DNA of 64,000 nucleotides. Source: Streptomyces sp. PT12 (GTDB lineage: Bacteria > Actinomycetota > Actinomycetes > Streptomycetales > Streptomycetaceae). Where the stretch lies: NCBI RefSeq assembly GCF_003311645.1, contig NZ_QEST01000080.1, positions 62,001 through 126,000 on the forward strand, given 5' to 3'. Numbering within the stretch: the stretch's first letter is position 1; each line of letters opens with the position of its first letter. The notes under the pieces are model-generated. The model had not been told where the DNA came from. It saw only the letters and a list, made by a program, of their open reading frames with translations, and did not search any database. Made by a program: the position numbers and the translations under genes. Positions 48,035 to 56,147 of the stretch are shown here, one piece after another.

Positions 48035-48099
48035 GCGCGCCGTTCGGCCTGTGGCGCCGTTCGGCCAGCGCGCCGTTCGCTCAGCGCGCCGTTCGCTCA
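48035..48099. repeat. 16-bp tandem repeats at the lysA stop codon
   Basis: Two identical units GCGCGCCGTTCGCTCA (48068-48083 and 48084-48099), the second holding the lysA stop (TCA on this strand at 48097-48099). Two further decayed copies with GCCGTTCGGCC lie at about 48035-48067. Confidence 0.85.
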
Positions 48100-49491
48100 G
48101 CCGACGTCGAGGCGGAGCAGGTCGTCCTCGGTCTCCCGCCGCACGATCTCACGTGCCCGCCCGTCGGCCACGGCGATCACGGGCGGGCGGGGCGTGTGGT
48201 TGTAGTTGCTCGCCATCGAGCGGCAGTACGCGCCGGTCGCGGGCACCGCGAGCAGGTCGCCAGGCGCCACGTCGGCGGGGAGGTACGCGTCGCGCACGAC
48301 GATGTCGCCGCTCTCGCAGTGCTTCCCGACCACGCGCGCCAGCATGGGCGGCGCGGAGGAGGAGCGGGAGGCGAGCACCACGGAGTAGTCGGCGTCGTAG
48401 AGCGCCGTGCGGATGTTGTCCGACATCCCGCCATCCACGCTGACATAGGTGCGCAGACCGGTGAGCGGCTTGACCGTGCCGACCTCGTAGAGCGTGAACG
48501 CGCCAGGCCCGACGATCGCGCGGCCCGGCTCCACGGAGAGGCGGGGCACCGTGAGCCCCGCGGCCTCGCACTCCTTGGCGACGATCTCGCCGAGCGACTT
48601 GCCGATCTCGTGCGGCTCGCTCGGGTCGTCCTCCGCGGTGTAGGCGATGCCGAGGCCGCCGCCGAGGTCCACCTCGGGCAGCTCGATCCCGTGCTCGTCC
48701 CTGACGGCGGTGAGCAGCCCGACGACGCGGCGCGCGGAGACCTCGAAGCCCGCCATGTCGAAGATCTGCGAGCCGATGTGCGAGTGAATGCCGACGAGTT
48801 CGAGGTCGTCGCCGAGGCGCAGCACGCGCCTGACGGCCTCGGCCGCGGTGCCGTCGGCCAGCGCGAGGCCGAACTTCTGGTCCTCGTGCGCCGTCGCGAT
48901 GAACTCGTGCGTGTGCGCCTCGACCCCGACCGTGACGCGGATCTGCACCCGCTGCCGCGTGCCGTGCCGCCTGGCCGCCGCGGCGACGCGTTCGATCTCC
49001 TGGAACGAGTCCAGCACGATCCGCCCCACGCCCGCCTCGACGGCGCGGGTGATCTCGGCGACCGACTTGTTGTTGCCGTGCAGGGCGATGCGCTCGGGGG
49101 GCATGCCCCCGGCCAGCGCGGTCGCCAACTCGCCGCCCGAGCACACGTCGACGTTGAGCCCTTCATCGGCGAGCCAGCGGACCACGGCCCGCGACAGGAA
49201 CGCCTTGCCCGCGTAGAAGACGTCGGCGCCCGCGCCGAACGCCTCGCGCCAGGCCCGGCAACGCGCCCTGAAGTCGGCCTCGTCGAGCACATACGCGGGC
49301 GTCCCGAACGTCTCGGCCAGCTCGCGCACGCCGATCCCCGCGACGGTGAGGGCGCCTTCGGCGTCGCGGGTCACGGTGCGCGACCAGACCTTGGGCTCGA
49401 TGGCGTTGAGGTCGACGGGCGGCGCGGCGTAGTGGCCCTCGGGCAGCACATCGGCGTGGCGGGGGCCTGCGGGGTGGGCGGAACGGCTCAT
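48097..49491 (-). CDS. lysA: Diaminopimelate decarboxylase
   Basis: 464 residues, ATG 49491 behind GAGGA. Last step to lysine. PLP Lys96 in [23 protein letters not shown] preceded by [19 protein letters not shown], the [17 protein letters not shown] block and CESGDIV with the active-site Cys. An actinobacterial N-terminal extension of about 40 residues precedes the barrel. The stop lies in a tandem repeat. NrtL follows upstream, 25 bp away. Confidence 0.97.
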   Translation of the reverse strand: MSRSAHPAGPRHADVLPEGHYAAPPVDLNAIEPKVWSRTVTRDAEGALTVAGIGVRELAETFGTPAYVLDEADFRARCRAWREAFGAGADVFYAGKAFLSRAVVRWLADEGLNVDVCSGGELATALAGGMPPERIALHGNNKSVAEITRAVEAGVGRIVLDSFQEIERVAAAARRHGTRQRVQIRVTVGVEAHTHEFIATAHEDQKFGLALADGTAAEAVRRVLRLGDDLELVGIHSHIGSQIFDMAGFEVSARRVVGLLTAVRDEHGIELPEVDLGGGLGIAYTAEDDPSEPHEIGKSLGEIVAKECEAAGLTVPRLSVEPGRAIVGPGAFTLYEVGTVKPLTGLRTYVSVDGGMSDNIRTALYDADYSVVLASRSSSAPPMLARVVGKHCESGDIVVRDAYLPADVAPGDLLAVPATGAYCRSMASNYNHTPRPPVIAVADGRAREIVRRETEDDLLRLDVG

Positions 49492-49516
49492 GGGAAGTCC
49501 TCTGTATGTCCTGGTC

Positions 49517-50266
49517 TCACAGGTGGTCGGGCGCGCTGATGCCCATCCGGTGCAGGCCGTCGGCGAGCACCGCCCCGGCGGCCTGGGCGAGCGCGAGCCG
49601 GGCGCGGTGGACGGCCGAGGGTTTCTCGTCGCCCACGGGCAGCGTGGGCCGCTCCCGCTCCGCCCTGAGGAACGCGTCGGCGACGGCGAGCAGTCGGCGG
49701 ACGTTGCCGACCTGCTCGCCGAGCGCGGTGAGGAGCGCGCGCTCGGGCGCCGCGGGCGCGTCGTCGAACCGCGCTCCGTGCGGATCGGGGCGCACGCCCA
49801 GCGCGTGCGCGCCGCGCGCCAGCGCGCGGCTGCGGGCGTGCGCGTACCGCACGCGGAAGAGTGGGTTCTCCTCGCGCTGGACGAGCAGCGCCTCCCGCGC
49901 TCCCCCCGCCGCCTCGGCCCAACGCGCCACGTCGCGCTCGGGGTCGTCGAACAGCGGGGCGGGCACGGGGCGTTGAAGGATCTCGGCCAGCAGCGCGGCG
50001 TCCGCGTCGGCGCCGAGCTCGATGGTGAGGAAGCCGCGCGCGCTGACCTCGACGGCGTGCACGCCGGGCGCGTTCACCAGGCGCGCACGCAACGCGCGCG
50101 CCACCTCGACCGCGGTCACGCCCGCGGGCCCGGCCAGGCGCAGCGCGATCCCGGTGCCCCACGCCCGCGCCCCGCGCGGCGCGAGCCGCACCCCCCCGGG
50201 CACGTCGGGCACGCCGAGCTCGCTCGCTGAGCTGAGCACGGCCCGGGTGAGCTGGGCTGGGGTCAC
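49517..50266 (-). CDS. nrtL: ArgS-related DALR anticodon-binding protein NrtL
   Basis: 249 residues from GTG 50266. The C-terminal half is a DALR-type anticodon-binding domain ([40 protein letters not shown], then [14 protein letters not shown]), as in arginyl-tRNA synthetase, preceded by an ArgS N-terminal-like domain but no catalytic HIGH/KMSKS core. It therefore cannot aminoacylate. The start overlaps the response-regulator stop (GTGA), and TACGCT lies 6 bp before the GTG. A tRNA-Arg gene lies about 570 bp upstream. Confidence 0.85.
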   Translation of the reverse strand: MTPAQLTRAVLSSASELGVPDVPGGVRLAPRGARAWGTGIALRLAGPAGVTAVEVARALRARLVNAPGVHAVEVSARGFLTIELGADADAALLAEILQRPVPAPLFDDPERDVARWAEAAGGAREALLVQREENPLFRVRYAHARSRALARGAHALGVRPDPHGARFDDAPAAPERALLTALGEQVGNVRRLLAVADAFLRAERERPTLPVGDEKPSAVHRARLALAQAAGAVLADGLHRMGISAPDHL

Positions 50267-50697
50267 GGAGCCAGCGTACGAGAGGGACACCGGCGCTCGG
50301 CCAGCGGTTTCGCCAGGTGGACGGCCCGCTTGCGCGCCCGCTCGCACAGCGCCCGCACCAGGCCGACCAACTCGGCGGGCTCGAACGGCTTGGCCAGCAC
50401 GGCGTCGACCCCGACCGGCACCTCGGGCGCGGCGGAGGCGCTGACGAGCACCAGCGGGATCTGGGCGGTCCGCGCGTCGACCCGCAGCCGCCCCACGGTC
50501 CGCATGCCGTCGAGGCGCGGCATGGCGAGGTCGAGGGTGATCACGTCGGGCGCGAAGCGGTGGACGGCCTCCAGGCACTCCTCGCCGTCGGACGCGGTCA
50601 TGACCTCGAAGCCGTCGAGCTCGAGGTTGACTTTGATCAACTGCCGGATGACCTGGCTGTCGTCGACGACAAGGACCCGGCCGACATCGCCTGGCAC
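50263..50697 (-). CDS. Single-domain response regulator (CheY-like)
   Basis: 144 residues from GTG 50697. Receiver only: acid pair VVDDSQVIRQLIK (D12, D13), phosphoacceptor D56 in ITLDLAMPRLDGM, LVLVSASAA with Ser, and Lys in AVLAKPFEPAEL. No output domain follows; the tail is basic (ARKRAVHLAKPLAERR). TACCCT lies 6 bp before the GTG, another leaderless start. No kinase gene is adjacent, so it is an orphan. Translationally coupled to NrtL. Confidence 0.9.
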   Translation of the reverse strand: MPGDVGRVLVVDDSQVIRQLIKVNLELDGFEVMTASDGEECLEAVHRFAPDVITLDLAMPRLDGMRTVGRLRVDARTAQIPLVLVSASAAPEVPVGVDAVLAKPFEPAELVGLVRALCERARKRAVHLAKPLAERRCPSRTLAP

Positions 50698-50709
50698 CCC
50701 ACCAGGGTA
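50273..50709 (-). promoter_or_regulatory. Leaderless -10 boxes for NrtL and the response regulator
   Basis: TACGCT at 50273-50278 lies 6 bp before GTG 50266, and TACCCT at 50704-50709 lies 6 bp before GTG 50697. The first is inside the response-regulator gene, so it may be chance. Confidence 0.45.
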
Positions 50710-50834
50710 AGCACGCCCCACCCCGCGCGTCCGGCGTTCCCCCGAAGACGTACCCGGCGGTAGCTCCCACGCCCCCACGCACGGAAATCACCCGTGCGAA
50801 CCCCCACCCCCGAGCTGGTAGTGTTTCCCCCGTC

Positions 50835-50906
50835 GCCCCCGTAGCTCAGGGGATAGAGCAACGGCCTCCGGAGCCGTGTGCGCAGGTTCGAATCCTGCCG
50901 GGGGCA
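50835..50906 (+). tRNA. tRNA-Arg (anticodon CCG)
   Basis: 72 nt, no encoded CCA. Acceptor stem GCCCCCG (50835-50841) pairs with CGGGGGC (50899-50905), discriminator A. D-arm GCTC/GAGC, anticodon stem ACGGC/GCCGT with loop CTCCGGA giving anticodon CCG (reads CGG), T-arm GCAGG-TTCGAAT-CCTGC. All stems pair perfectly. It marks the border between core genes and the accessory region to the right. Confidence 0.97.
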
Positions 50907-51094
50907 CGGGTGATGCTTTGATTGAGCCCCGGTGACCAGCAGGCTTGTTGGCGGCGGGGTCTTTGTGTGTGCGTCGGAGGCGGCCGCGCCGCACGCATGG
51001 GCATCGCACGTGTGGCCACACCGACGCTCAAGGCCCAGTCCCACGCCATGGAGGCCCGCGCCCCGGCCCGCACCGGCGACGGGCGTGCCCTCGC

Positions 51095-51125
51095 CCTCCG
51101 GAGCCGTGTGCGCAGGTTCGAATCC
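51095..51125 (+). repeat. 31-bp copy of the tRNA-Arg 3' half (att-like site)
   Basis: Identical to 50865-50895, from the anticodon loop into the T-arm, 230 bp downstream. The flanks differ and the 5' half of a tRNA is absent, so it is not a second tRNA gene. It resembles the att repeat left by a tRNA-targeting integrase. Between the copies (50907-51094) I see no gene. Confidence 0.85.
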
Positions 51126-51193
51126 CGCGCGGGGCCCGTCCAGGTAAGCGTGCCCGCATGCCTGGATCCGCTGTGACAGTGCGCTGGCCATGG

Positions 51194-51872
51194 TCAGCTC
51201 TCCGCCGTCTCGGCACGCACCGGAGCCAGCGCGCGACTCCACACGGCGACCTGGTCCAGGACCTTCGCCAGATCGCCCGCGTGGCGCTCGTCCGGGGCGA
51301 AGACGCCGGTGACGGTGGGCTCGGTGATGCCGATGCCGGTGTGGTCGAAGTCGGTGTAGGTGTTCAGCGCCACCTGTGCCCCGACATCGGCAAGCTTCAG
51401 GTCCCCGGCGATCTGCCGCAGCTGCTCCACGGCCCGCACGCCGCCGTGGACGCCATAGCTGACGAACCCGTTCTTCAACGGCCAGGACACCCCGTGGTTG
51501 TACCCCGGGGTTACGAACACATACCCGTCGAAGGACGCGACCGCCTCGGACCACCGTTGGGTGTGCTCGTGGGCGTAGACGCCCCAAGCACCCGAAGCGG
51601 GCTCGTCGAGGACCGGCAAGTCGAAGTCGGCCGGGTCGACCAGCTCCCCCTCGCGAAGGCGCTCCGCGTAGCCGAGGTGGTCGACGTCCCCGTGCGTCAG
51701 GACGACGCCCCTGATGTCGCCCGGGGTGGCGCCAATCGCGGTCAGCTCCCGCAGAAGCGGCCTCCAGAACCCGGGAAACCCGGCGTCGACCGCGGTGATG
51801 CCCTCGTCGGTGACGACGAGGTAGGCGGCCACGTGGTCGCTGCCGACGCGGTGGATGCCGGGGGATCTCCAC
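51194..51872 (-). pseudogene. Hybrid remnant: metallo-beta-lactamase-fold start joined to NADPH-dependent FMN reductase end
   Basis: Reading from about 51856 the protein has the start of a metallo-hydrolase (GIHRVGSDHVAAYLVVTDEG, VDAGFPGFW, GVVLTHGDVDHLGYAERLR), which breaks off at the metal-binding motif. From about 51646 it continues in frame as the back of an NADPH-dependent FMN reductase (ELVDPADFDLPVLDEP, ASFDGYVFVTPGYNHG, VRAVEQLRQIAGDLKLADV). That part also lacks the usual 14 residues after SWPLKN and its N-terminal flavin-binding GSxR loop. The best start, GTG 51872 with AGGAG, is a frame away from the body. Deletion-fusion product, probably inactive. Confidence 0.7.
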
Positions 51873-51942
51873 GGTCCGGTGCTCCTGGGGTGGTGCGGCG
51901 GGCGCGACGCTTCGGCCGCGCCGAGTGCGTCGAGAACCCGCG

Positions 51943-52782
51943 TCAGCGAAGCGCCTGCGCTCCGATGACGGACAGCATCTGCAGCTTCTCGTGGCTCTCG
52001 GTGCCGGGAATGGCCGTGTAGACCATCAGCGAGTGGGCCTGCCCCGGGTCGACCAGCCGCTGGCACGTCAGCTCCAACGCGCCAACCTCGGGGTGGACGA
52101 AGCGCTTGACCTCGTGGGGGCGGATCCCGATCTCGTGCTGGTCCCACGCCCCGCGGAACTCCTCGCTGCTGGCGAGGAGCAGGTCGGCGAGGTGCGCGGC
52201 CCGTGAGCCGGGGCCGCGGAGGGTGACGAGCTGGCGCAGCCCCGAGGCGTACATGCGGGTGAGGAACGCGTGCTCATCGGGCGCGTGGCGCTCCCGGACG
52301 GCGGGCATGGTGAACCACCGGTATCCGGAGCTGCGTTCGGGCCCGGTGTACCGCGTCGTGTCGCCGGTGAGCGCGACGCCCATGGGGGTCTGCCGCAGGG
52401 TCTCGCCGAGCTCGGTGACGATCTCGGCGGGGGTGTCGTTCAGGCGGTCGAAGATGCGCAGCAGGCCGGGGCTGATGTGCTCGCTGACCCCGCCGCGGGC
52501 GGGGGGGTTGTGCCCCGCGAGCCGGAAGAGATGGTCCCGCTCGTCGAGCGAGAGGTGCAGCCCCTGCGCGATCGAGCCGAGCATCTGGCTCGACGGCTGC
52601 GGCCCGCGCTCCCGTTCGAGCCGGGAGTAGTAGTCGGTCGACATGTGGCACAGCGACGCGACCTCCTCGCGCCGCAGCCCGTCGGTTCTGCGGCGGGGCC
52701 CGCGCGGAAGACCGACGTCCTCGGGTTGCAGTGCCGCCCGGCGGCTCCTGAGGAATTCGGCCAGCCCAGCGCGGTCGATCAT
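51943..52782 (-). CDS. XRE-family regulator with MmyB-like ligand domain
   Basis: 279 residues, ATG 52782 behind GGGAGA. N-terminal helix-turn-helix (LAEFLRSRRAALQPEDVGLP, then GLRREEVASLCHMSTDYYSRLERERGPQPS, in parts), followed by the MmyB-like PAS-type domain with YRWFTMPAVRERHAP and LVTLRGPGSRAAHLADLLL. Such regulators commonly sit opposite a short-chain dehydrogenase they control. The hybrid remnant lies 70 bp downstream on the same strand. The paired palindromes upstream are probable operators. Confidence 0.93.
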   Translation of the reverse strand: MIDRAGLAEFLRSRRAALQPEDVGLPRGPRRRTDGLRREEVASLCHMSTDYYSRLERERGPQPSSQMLGSIAQGLHLSLDERDHLFRLAGHNPPARGGVSEHISPGLLRIFDRLNDTPAEIVTELGETLRQTPMGVALTGDTTRYTGPERSSGYRWFTMPAVRERHAPDEHAFLTRMYASGLRQLVTLRGPGSRAAHLADLLLASSEEFRGAWDQHEIGIRPHEVKRFVHPEVGALELTCQRLVDPGQAHSLMVYTAIPGTESHEKLQMLSVIGAQALR

Positions 52783-52840
52783 GAGGTCTCCCTGGTCTCG
52801 CGGTGCTGCCTCGTTTGTACCTCGCCCGGACGCCGGGTAG

Positions 52841-52911
52841 CCACGGATCGCCGATCCCCCCATCGGGGGCGGGGGCCGCGCCGCCAAAAGGGGTGGATCG
52901 GCGATCCGTGG
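52841..52911. promoter_or_regulatory. Two inverted operator-like palindromes between XRE regulator and dehydrogenase
   Basis: CCACGGATCGCCGATCC (52841-52857) and its exact reverse complement (52895-52911), 37 bp between them. Each arm contains the 13-bp near-palindrome GGATCGsCGATCC, so there are two dimer sites about five helical turns apart in the divergent promoter region. Confidence 0.8.
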
Positions 52912-53005
52912 ACAGCGCGGCCCTGAATCCGCTGACGGAGAGGTTCGAGCATGGACTCACACGCCGACCCGCGGCACGCGCGCCGCGGAACGAAGGAGAC
53001 CGCTC

Positions 53006-53944
53006 ATGTCCCGCACCATCGACATCACCATCCCCGATCTGTCGGGGAAGCTCGCCGTCGTCACCGGGGCGAGCGACGGGATCGGGCTCGTCATCGCCCG
53101 CCGCCTGCTCGCGGCGGGCGCCGAGGTGATCACGCCGGTCCGCAACCCCGCCAAGGGCGAGAACGCCGTGGGTCGCCTCCGCGATCTCGTCCCGGGCGCC
53201 AGCGTCTCCACCCGGTCCCTCGACCTGTCCTCGCTCGCCTCGGTGACCGCCCTCGCGGACCAGCTCGTGGCCGAGGGCCGCCCGATCCATATCCTCATCA
53301 ACAACGCCGGGGTGATGACGCCACCGAGCCACCAGGTCACCCAGGACGGCTTCGAGCTCCAGTGGGGCACCAACCACCTCGGCCACTTCGCGCTCACCCA
53401 GGGGCTGCTGCCGCTGCTGCGGCAGGGCGGGGCCAGGGTCACGCACCAGACGAGCATCGCCGCACGGAGCGGCAAGATCAACTGGGACGACCTGAACTGG
53501 GACCGCGGCTACCACGTCATGAACGCCTACCGGCAGTCGAAGATCGCCGTCGGCCTGTTCGCCCGCGAGCTGGACGCGCGCAGCACCGCGGCGGGGTGGG
53601 GCATCACCAGCAACCTGTCCCACCCCGGGATCTCCCCGACGAACCTGCTTGCCGCGCAGCCGGGTCTTGGGCGGCGGAAGGACACCGGCGGACGCCGCAT
53701 GATCGGCCTGCTCTCCCGCTGGGGCATCCTCGCGGGCACCGTCGAGAGCGCGGCCCTGCCCGCGCTGCTCGCCGCGACGGGCCCCGACGCGCGGGGCGGC
53801 GAGTTCTACGGCCCCAACGCGCGCAGCCACCTGCGCGGCGCCCCCGCCCTGCGCGAGCTGTGGCCCCCGCTGCGCGACATGGACGAGGCCCGCAGGGTCT
53901 GGGAGGTCTCCGAGGAGCTGGTCGGCGCGCGCTTCCCGGTCTGA
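53006..53944 (+). CDS. Short-chain dehydrogenase/reductase
   Basis: 312 residues, ATG 53006 behind AAGGAG. NAD(P)-binding [19 protein letters not shown] (20-38), NNAGVMTPP, catalytic Ser region [10 protein letters not shown], and YRQSK with catalytic Tyr/Lys. The usual YxxSK is kept. Resembles the retinol-dehydrogenase/WWOX-like branch often regulated by divergent MmyB-type XRE proteins. Substrate unknown. Followed by GC-rich repeats that may terminate transcription. Confidence 0.93.
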   Translation: MSRTIDITIPDLSGKLAVVTGASDGIGLVIARRLLAAGAEVITPVRNPAKGENAVGRLRDLVPGASVSTRSLDLSSLASVTALADQLVAEGRPIHILINNAGVMTPPSHQVTQDGFELQWGTNHLGHFALTQGLLPLLRQGGARVTHQTSIAARSGKINWDDLNWDRGYHVMNAYRQSKIAVGLFARELDARSTAAGWGITSNLSHPGISPTNLLAAQPGLGRRKDTGGRRMIGLLSRWGILAGTVESAALPALLAATGPDARGGEFYGPNARSHLRGAPALRELWPPLRDMDEARRVWEVSEELVGARFPV

Positions 53945-54086
53945 CGAAGGGCCCCAGGGCCGCGGGCCCCCGGGGGGTGCGGAGCGATCGTCAAGACGGC
54001 CCGGGGGCGGGGCCGTTGAGGTTCAGAGGTTCTCTTGAGCTACAAGTACCCCCTTTGCCCCGATAGCGTGGCGGCCGCAACCCAAA

Positions 54087-54108
54087 CGAAACGTCGGACA
54101 CCGTTTCG
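54087..54108. promoter_or_regulatory. Inverted repeat upstream of ECF sigma gene
   Basis: CGAAACG (54087-54093) and CGTTTCG (54102-54108) around 8 bp, about 50 bp before the sigma gene start. Possibly an autoregulated ECF promoter or operator. The rest of the 215-bp gap from 53945 holds no gene. Confidence 0.35.
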
Positions 54109-54159
54109 CGCACATAGCCTCAGGGGTGCCCCCCGCAACGCGCCGTTGGAGCACACGCG

Positions 54160-54819
54160 ATGACTCTGGCTCACTCGCCTCACCACGTTGCCCGGCGGGT
54201 CGGCACGCCCGGCCCCCCCCTCGCCGCACGACAGCCGCCGCCCGTGCCGCCCCCGCCGCGGGCGGCGCCCGCCCCGCGGGCGCCGGTCGCGCGCGCCGCG
54301 TCCTCCGCCGGGCCGCGGCCTCCGGCGGCCGAGCGGCACAGGGACCGGTTGCTGCGGTATGTGAACCGGCTGACGGCGGGCGACTCGCACCGCGCCGAGG
54401 ACATCGTCCAGGAGACGATGCTGCGCGCCTGGCTCGCCGCCGACGAATTCGCCGGGGAGGGCAGCGGGTTCCGGCATGACGACGACCACCTCGCCGCCTG
54501 GCTGCACATCGTGGCCCGCAACCTCGCCGTCGACGCCCGCCGCCGCGACCGCAGCGTCCCCGTGGGGATCACGCCCCCTGACCTGCTCCAACGGGCCACC
54601 GATGACGCCGACGTGGCCGAGGCCGCCGTCAACCGCGTGGCCGTCGCCAGGTCGTTGGCCCGCCTCGGCCCCTGGCACCGCGACGTGCTGGTCCATGTGC
54701 ACCTGCGCGACCGGTCCAGGTCCGACACCGCGCGCATCCTGGGCATACCCCAGGGCACCGTCAAGTCGCGGCTGCACTACGCCCTGACCGCCCTGCGACG
54801 GGAGTTCGCCGGAGCATGA
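54160..54819 (+). CDS. ECF sigma factor (sigma-70 regions 2 and 4)
   Basis: 219 residues. A Pro/Ala-rich N-terminal stretch (15-55) precedes region 2 (DRLLRYVNRLTAGDSHRAED, IVQETMLRAWLAADEF, AAWLHIVARNLAVDARRR) and region 4 (LGPWHRDVLVHVHLRDRSRS, DTARILGIPQGTVKSRLHYA with the -35 recognition helix). No zinc anti-sigma gene is adjacent. Instead the stop overlaps the start of a membrane protein of the ESX locus (ATGA), linking sigma synthesis to the secretion genes. Start ATG 54160 has only a weak GGAG. Confidence 0.92.
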   Translation: MTLAHSPHHVARRVGTPGPPLAARQPPPVPPPPRAAPAPRAPVARAASSAGPRPPAAERHRDRLLRYVNRLTAGDSHRAEDIVQETMLRAWLAADEFAGEGSGFRHDDDHLAAWLHIVARNLAVDARRRDRSVPVGITPPDLLQRATDDADVAEAAVNRVAVARSLARLGPWHRDVLVHVHLRDRSRSDTARILGIPQGTVKSRLHYALTALRREFAGA

Positions 54820-56042
54820 GGACCACCGACCCCTTCGAGTTCCTCGACCGCCATCGGGACACCATCTTCCGCGTGCTCGGCCTGCTCGCCGCGCTGCTGG
54901 TGGTCTTCCTGGTGATCAGGGCCGTGGCCATGCGGTTCGGCGGCTGGAGCGCCGCGTGGGCACGCCTGCGCCGCGAGTGCGCGATCACCGCGCACGCCTT
55001 CGCCGCCCCGGTGAAGGCGTGGGTGCGCCACCGGCGTTCGCTGCGCGTCCTGGTGCACGGCCTGCGGGCGCCCGCGACCTGGCGCGACGCCGAACGGGCC
55101 GTGGCCGCCGCCCGGGAGGCCGCGGGGCCCGGCGGGCCAAGGCCCTACGCCGTGCTGGTCGCCGCGCGGACGGTGACCGTGCTGCTCACCGGGCCTCGCA
55201 TCCAGGCCCCCGAGCGCGAGCCCTGGTGGATCGCCGAGGGCGAGGGCCCCGACCACTGGAGCGCGGACCGCGCCGACCTGCCGCCCGTGGTGCCGGTGCC
55301 CGACCTGGCGCTCCCTGTGCTGGTGGCGGTCGGCGAGGTCGAGGGGCAGTGCGCGTTCCTGGACCTGGCGGCGGGCCCGCCGATGGTCTGCGTGGAGGGC
55401 GAACGGCGTTCCGGCGTGGCCCTGCACCAGTCCGTGGCGGCCCAGCTGGACGCCCGGCTGCCCGAGGGCATGGTGGTCGTGGCGGAGGGCGTGCACCGGG
55501 CGTTCGACGGGCTCCCGATCCGCGCCGCGCACCGGGCGGCCGACCAGCTCAGGCCGAGGGCCGGGCTCGCCCCGGTGCTGGTGTGCGCCGAGCTGCCCTC
55601 CCCGCTGCCGCCCGAACTGACCGCGCCGCCAGGAGAGTTCCCCGAGCTGAGACTGCTGCTGCTCGGCGAGGGCCGCGGCTACGCGCGGACCCTGCTGACC
55701 GACAGGTCGGGGCAGGTCTCCGTGGTGGGCACGCCGTTGATCACCGAGGGCAACGCCCTCAGCCGCGCCCTCGCCAGGGTGCTCCCCTCGATCCCGCCCG
55801 TGCTGCCGCCAGGGCCCGGTGGGGGCGACGCGATCAGCTCGGTCCGCTTGTTCGCCGAGCTGGACGAGGAGGAGGCCGACGAGGAGGCCGAGGAGCTGCC
55901 GACCGTCCCCGCGGCCGCCGCTCCCCGGCCCCCCGCCCCCGAGCGGGAGGACGAGTTCGAGGAGGAGGCCGAGGCTCCCGCCGCCGCGGAGGAGGAGACC
56001 CGGCCGGCCCCCGCCCCCTCCGCCCACCCCGTGCGCTCCTGA
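54816..56042 (+). CDS. Membrane-anchored protein of the ESX locus, function unknown
   Basis: 408 residues. One N-terminal membrane helix (about 18-38, VLGLLAALLVVFLVIRAVAM), then a basic region with KAWVRHRRSLRVLVHGLRAP and a globular domain of about 270 residues (VAAARTVTVLLTGPRIQAPE, WWIAEGEGPDHW, AFLDLAAGPPMVCVEGERR), and an acidic Glu/Pro/Ala tail (345-408). It does not match EccB, EccD, EccE or MycP as I know them; position suggests a secretion-apparatus accessory or membrane partner of EccC. Coupled to the sigma gene upstream and 105 bp before eccC. Confidence 0.7.
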   Translation: MRTTDPFEFLDRHRDTIFRVLGLLAALLVVFLVIRAVAMRFGGWSAAWARLRRECAITAHAFAAPVKAWVRHRRSLRVLVHGLRAPATWRDAERAVAAAREAAGPGGPRPYAVLVAARTVTVLLTGPRIQAPEREPWWIAEGEGPDHWSADRADLPPVVPVPDLALPVLVAVGEVEGQCAFLDLAAGPPMVCVEGERRSGVALHQSVAAQLDARLPEGMVVVAEGVHRAFDGLPIRAAHRAADQLRPRAGLAPVLVCAELPSPLPPELTAPPGEFPELRLLLLGEGRGYARTLLTDRSGQVSVVGTPLITEGNALSRALARVLPSIPPVLPPGPGGGDAISSVRLFAELDEEEADEEAEELPTVPAAAAPRPPAPEREDEFEEEAEAPAAAEEETRPAPAPSAHPVRS

Positions 56043-56077
56043 CCCTGGTCTCCCTGCGCCTCGCCTCCGACCCCACC

Positions 56078-56113
56078 GTCGGACCGCCCGTCGGACCGCC
56101 CGTCGGACCACCC
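56078..56113. repeat. Three 12-bp tandem repeats between ESX membrane gene and eccC
   Basis: GTCGGACCRCCC at 56078-56089, 56090-56101 and 56102-56113, in the short leader before eccC. Confidence 0.8.
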
Positions 56114-56147
56114 GCCTGCCCCCGCCTGACTGCCCGTTGGACTGCCT

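Noticed and set aside
51095-51140. Second tRNA-Arg gene
   Set aside because: Only the 3' half matches; the upstream DNA cannot form acceptor, D or 5' anticodon-stem strands.
50788-51147. Short frames around the tRNA reading FEPAHTAPE-like peptides
   Set aside because: These are translations through the tRNA and its copy, a common mis-annotation.
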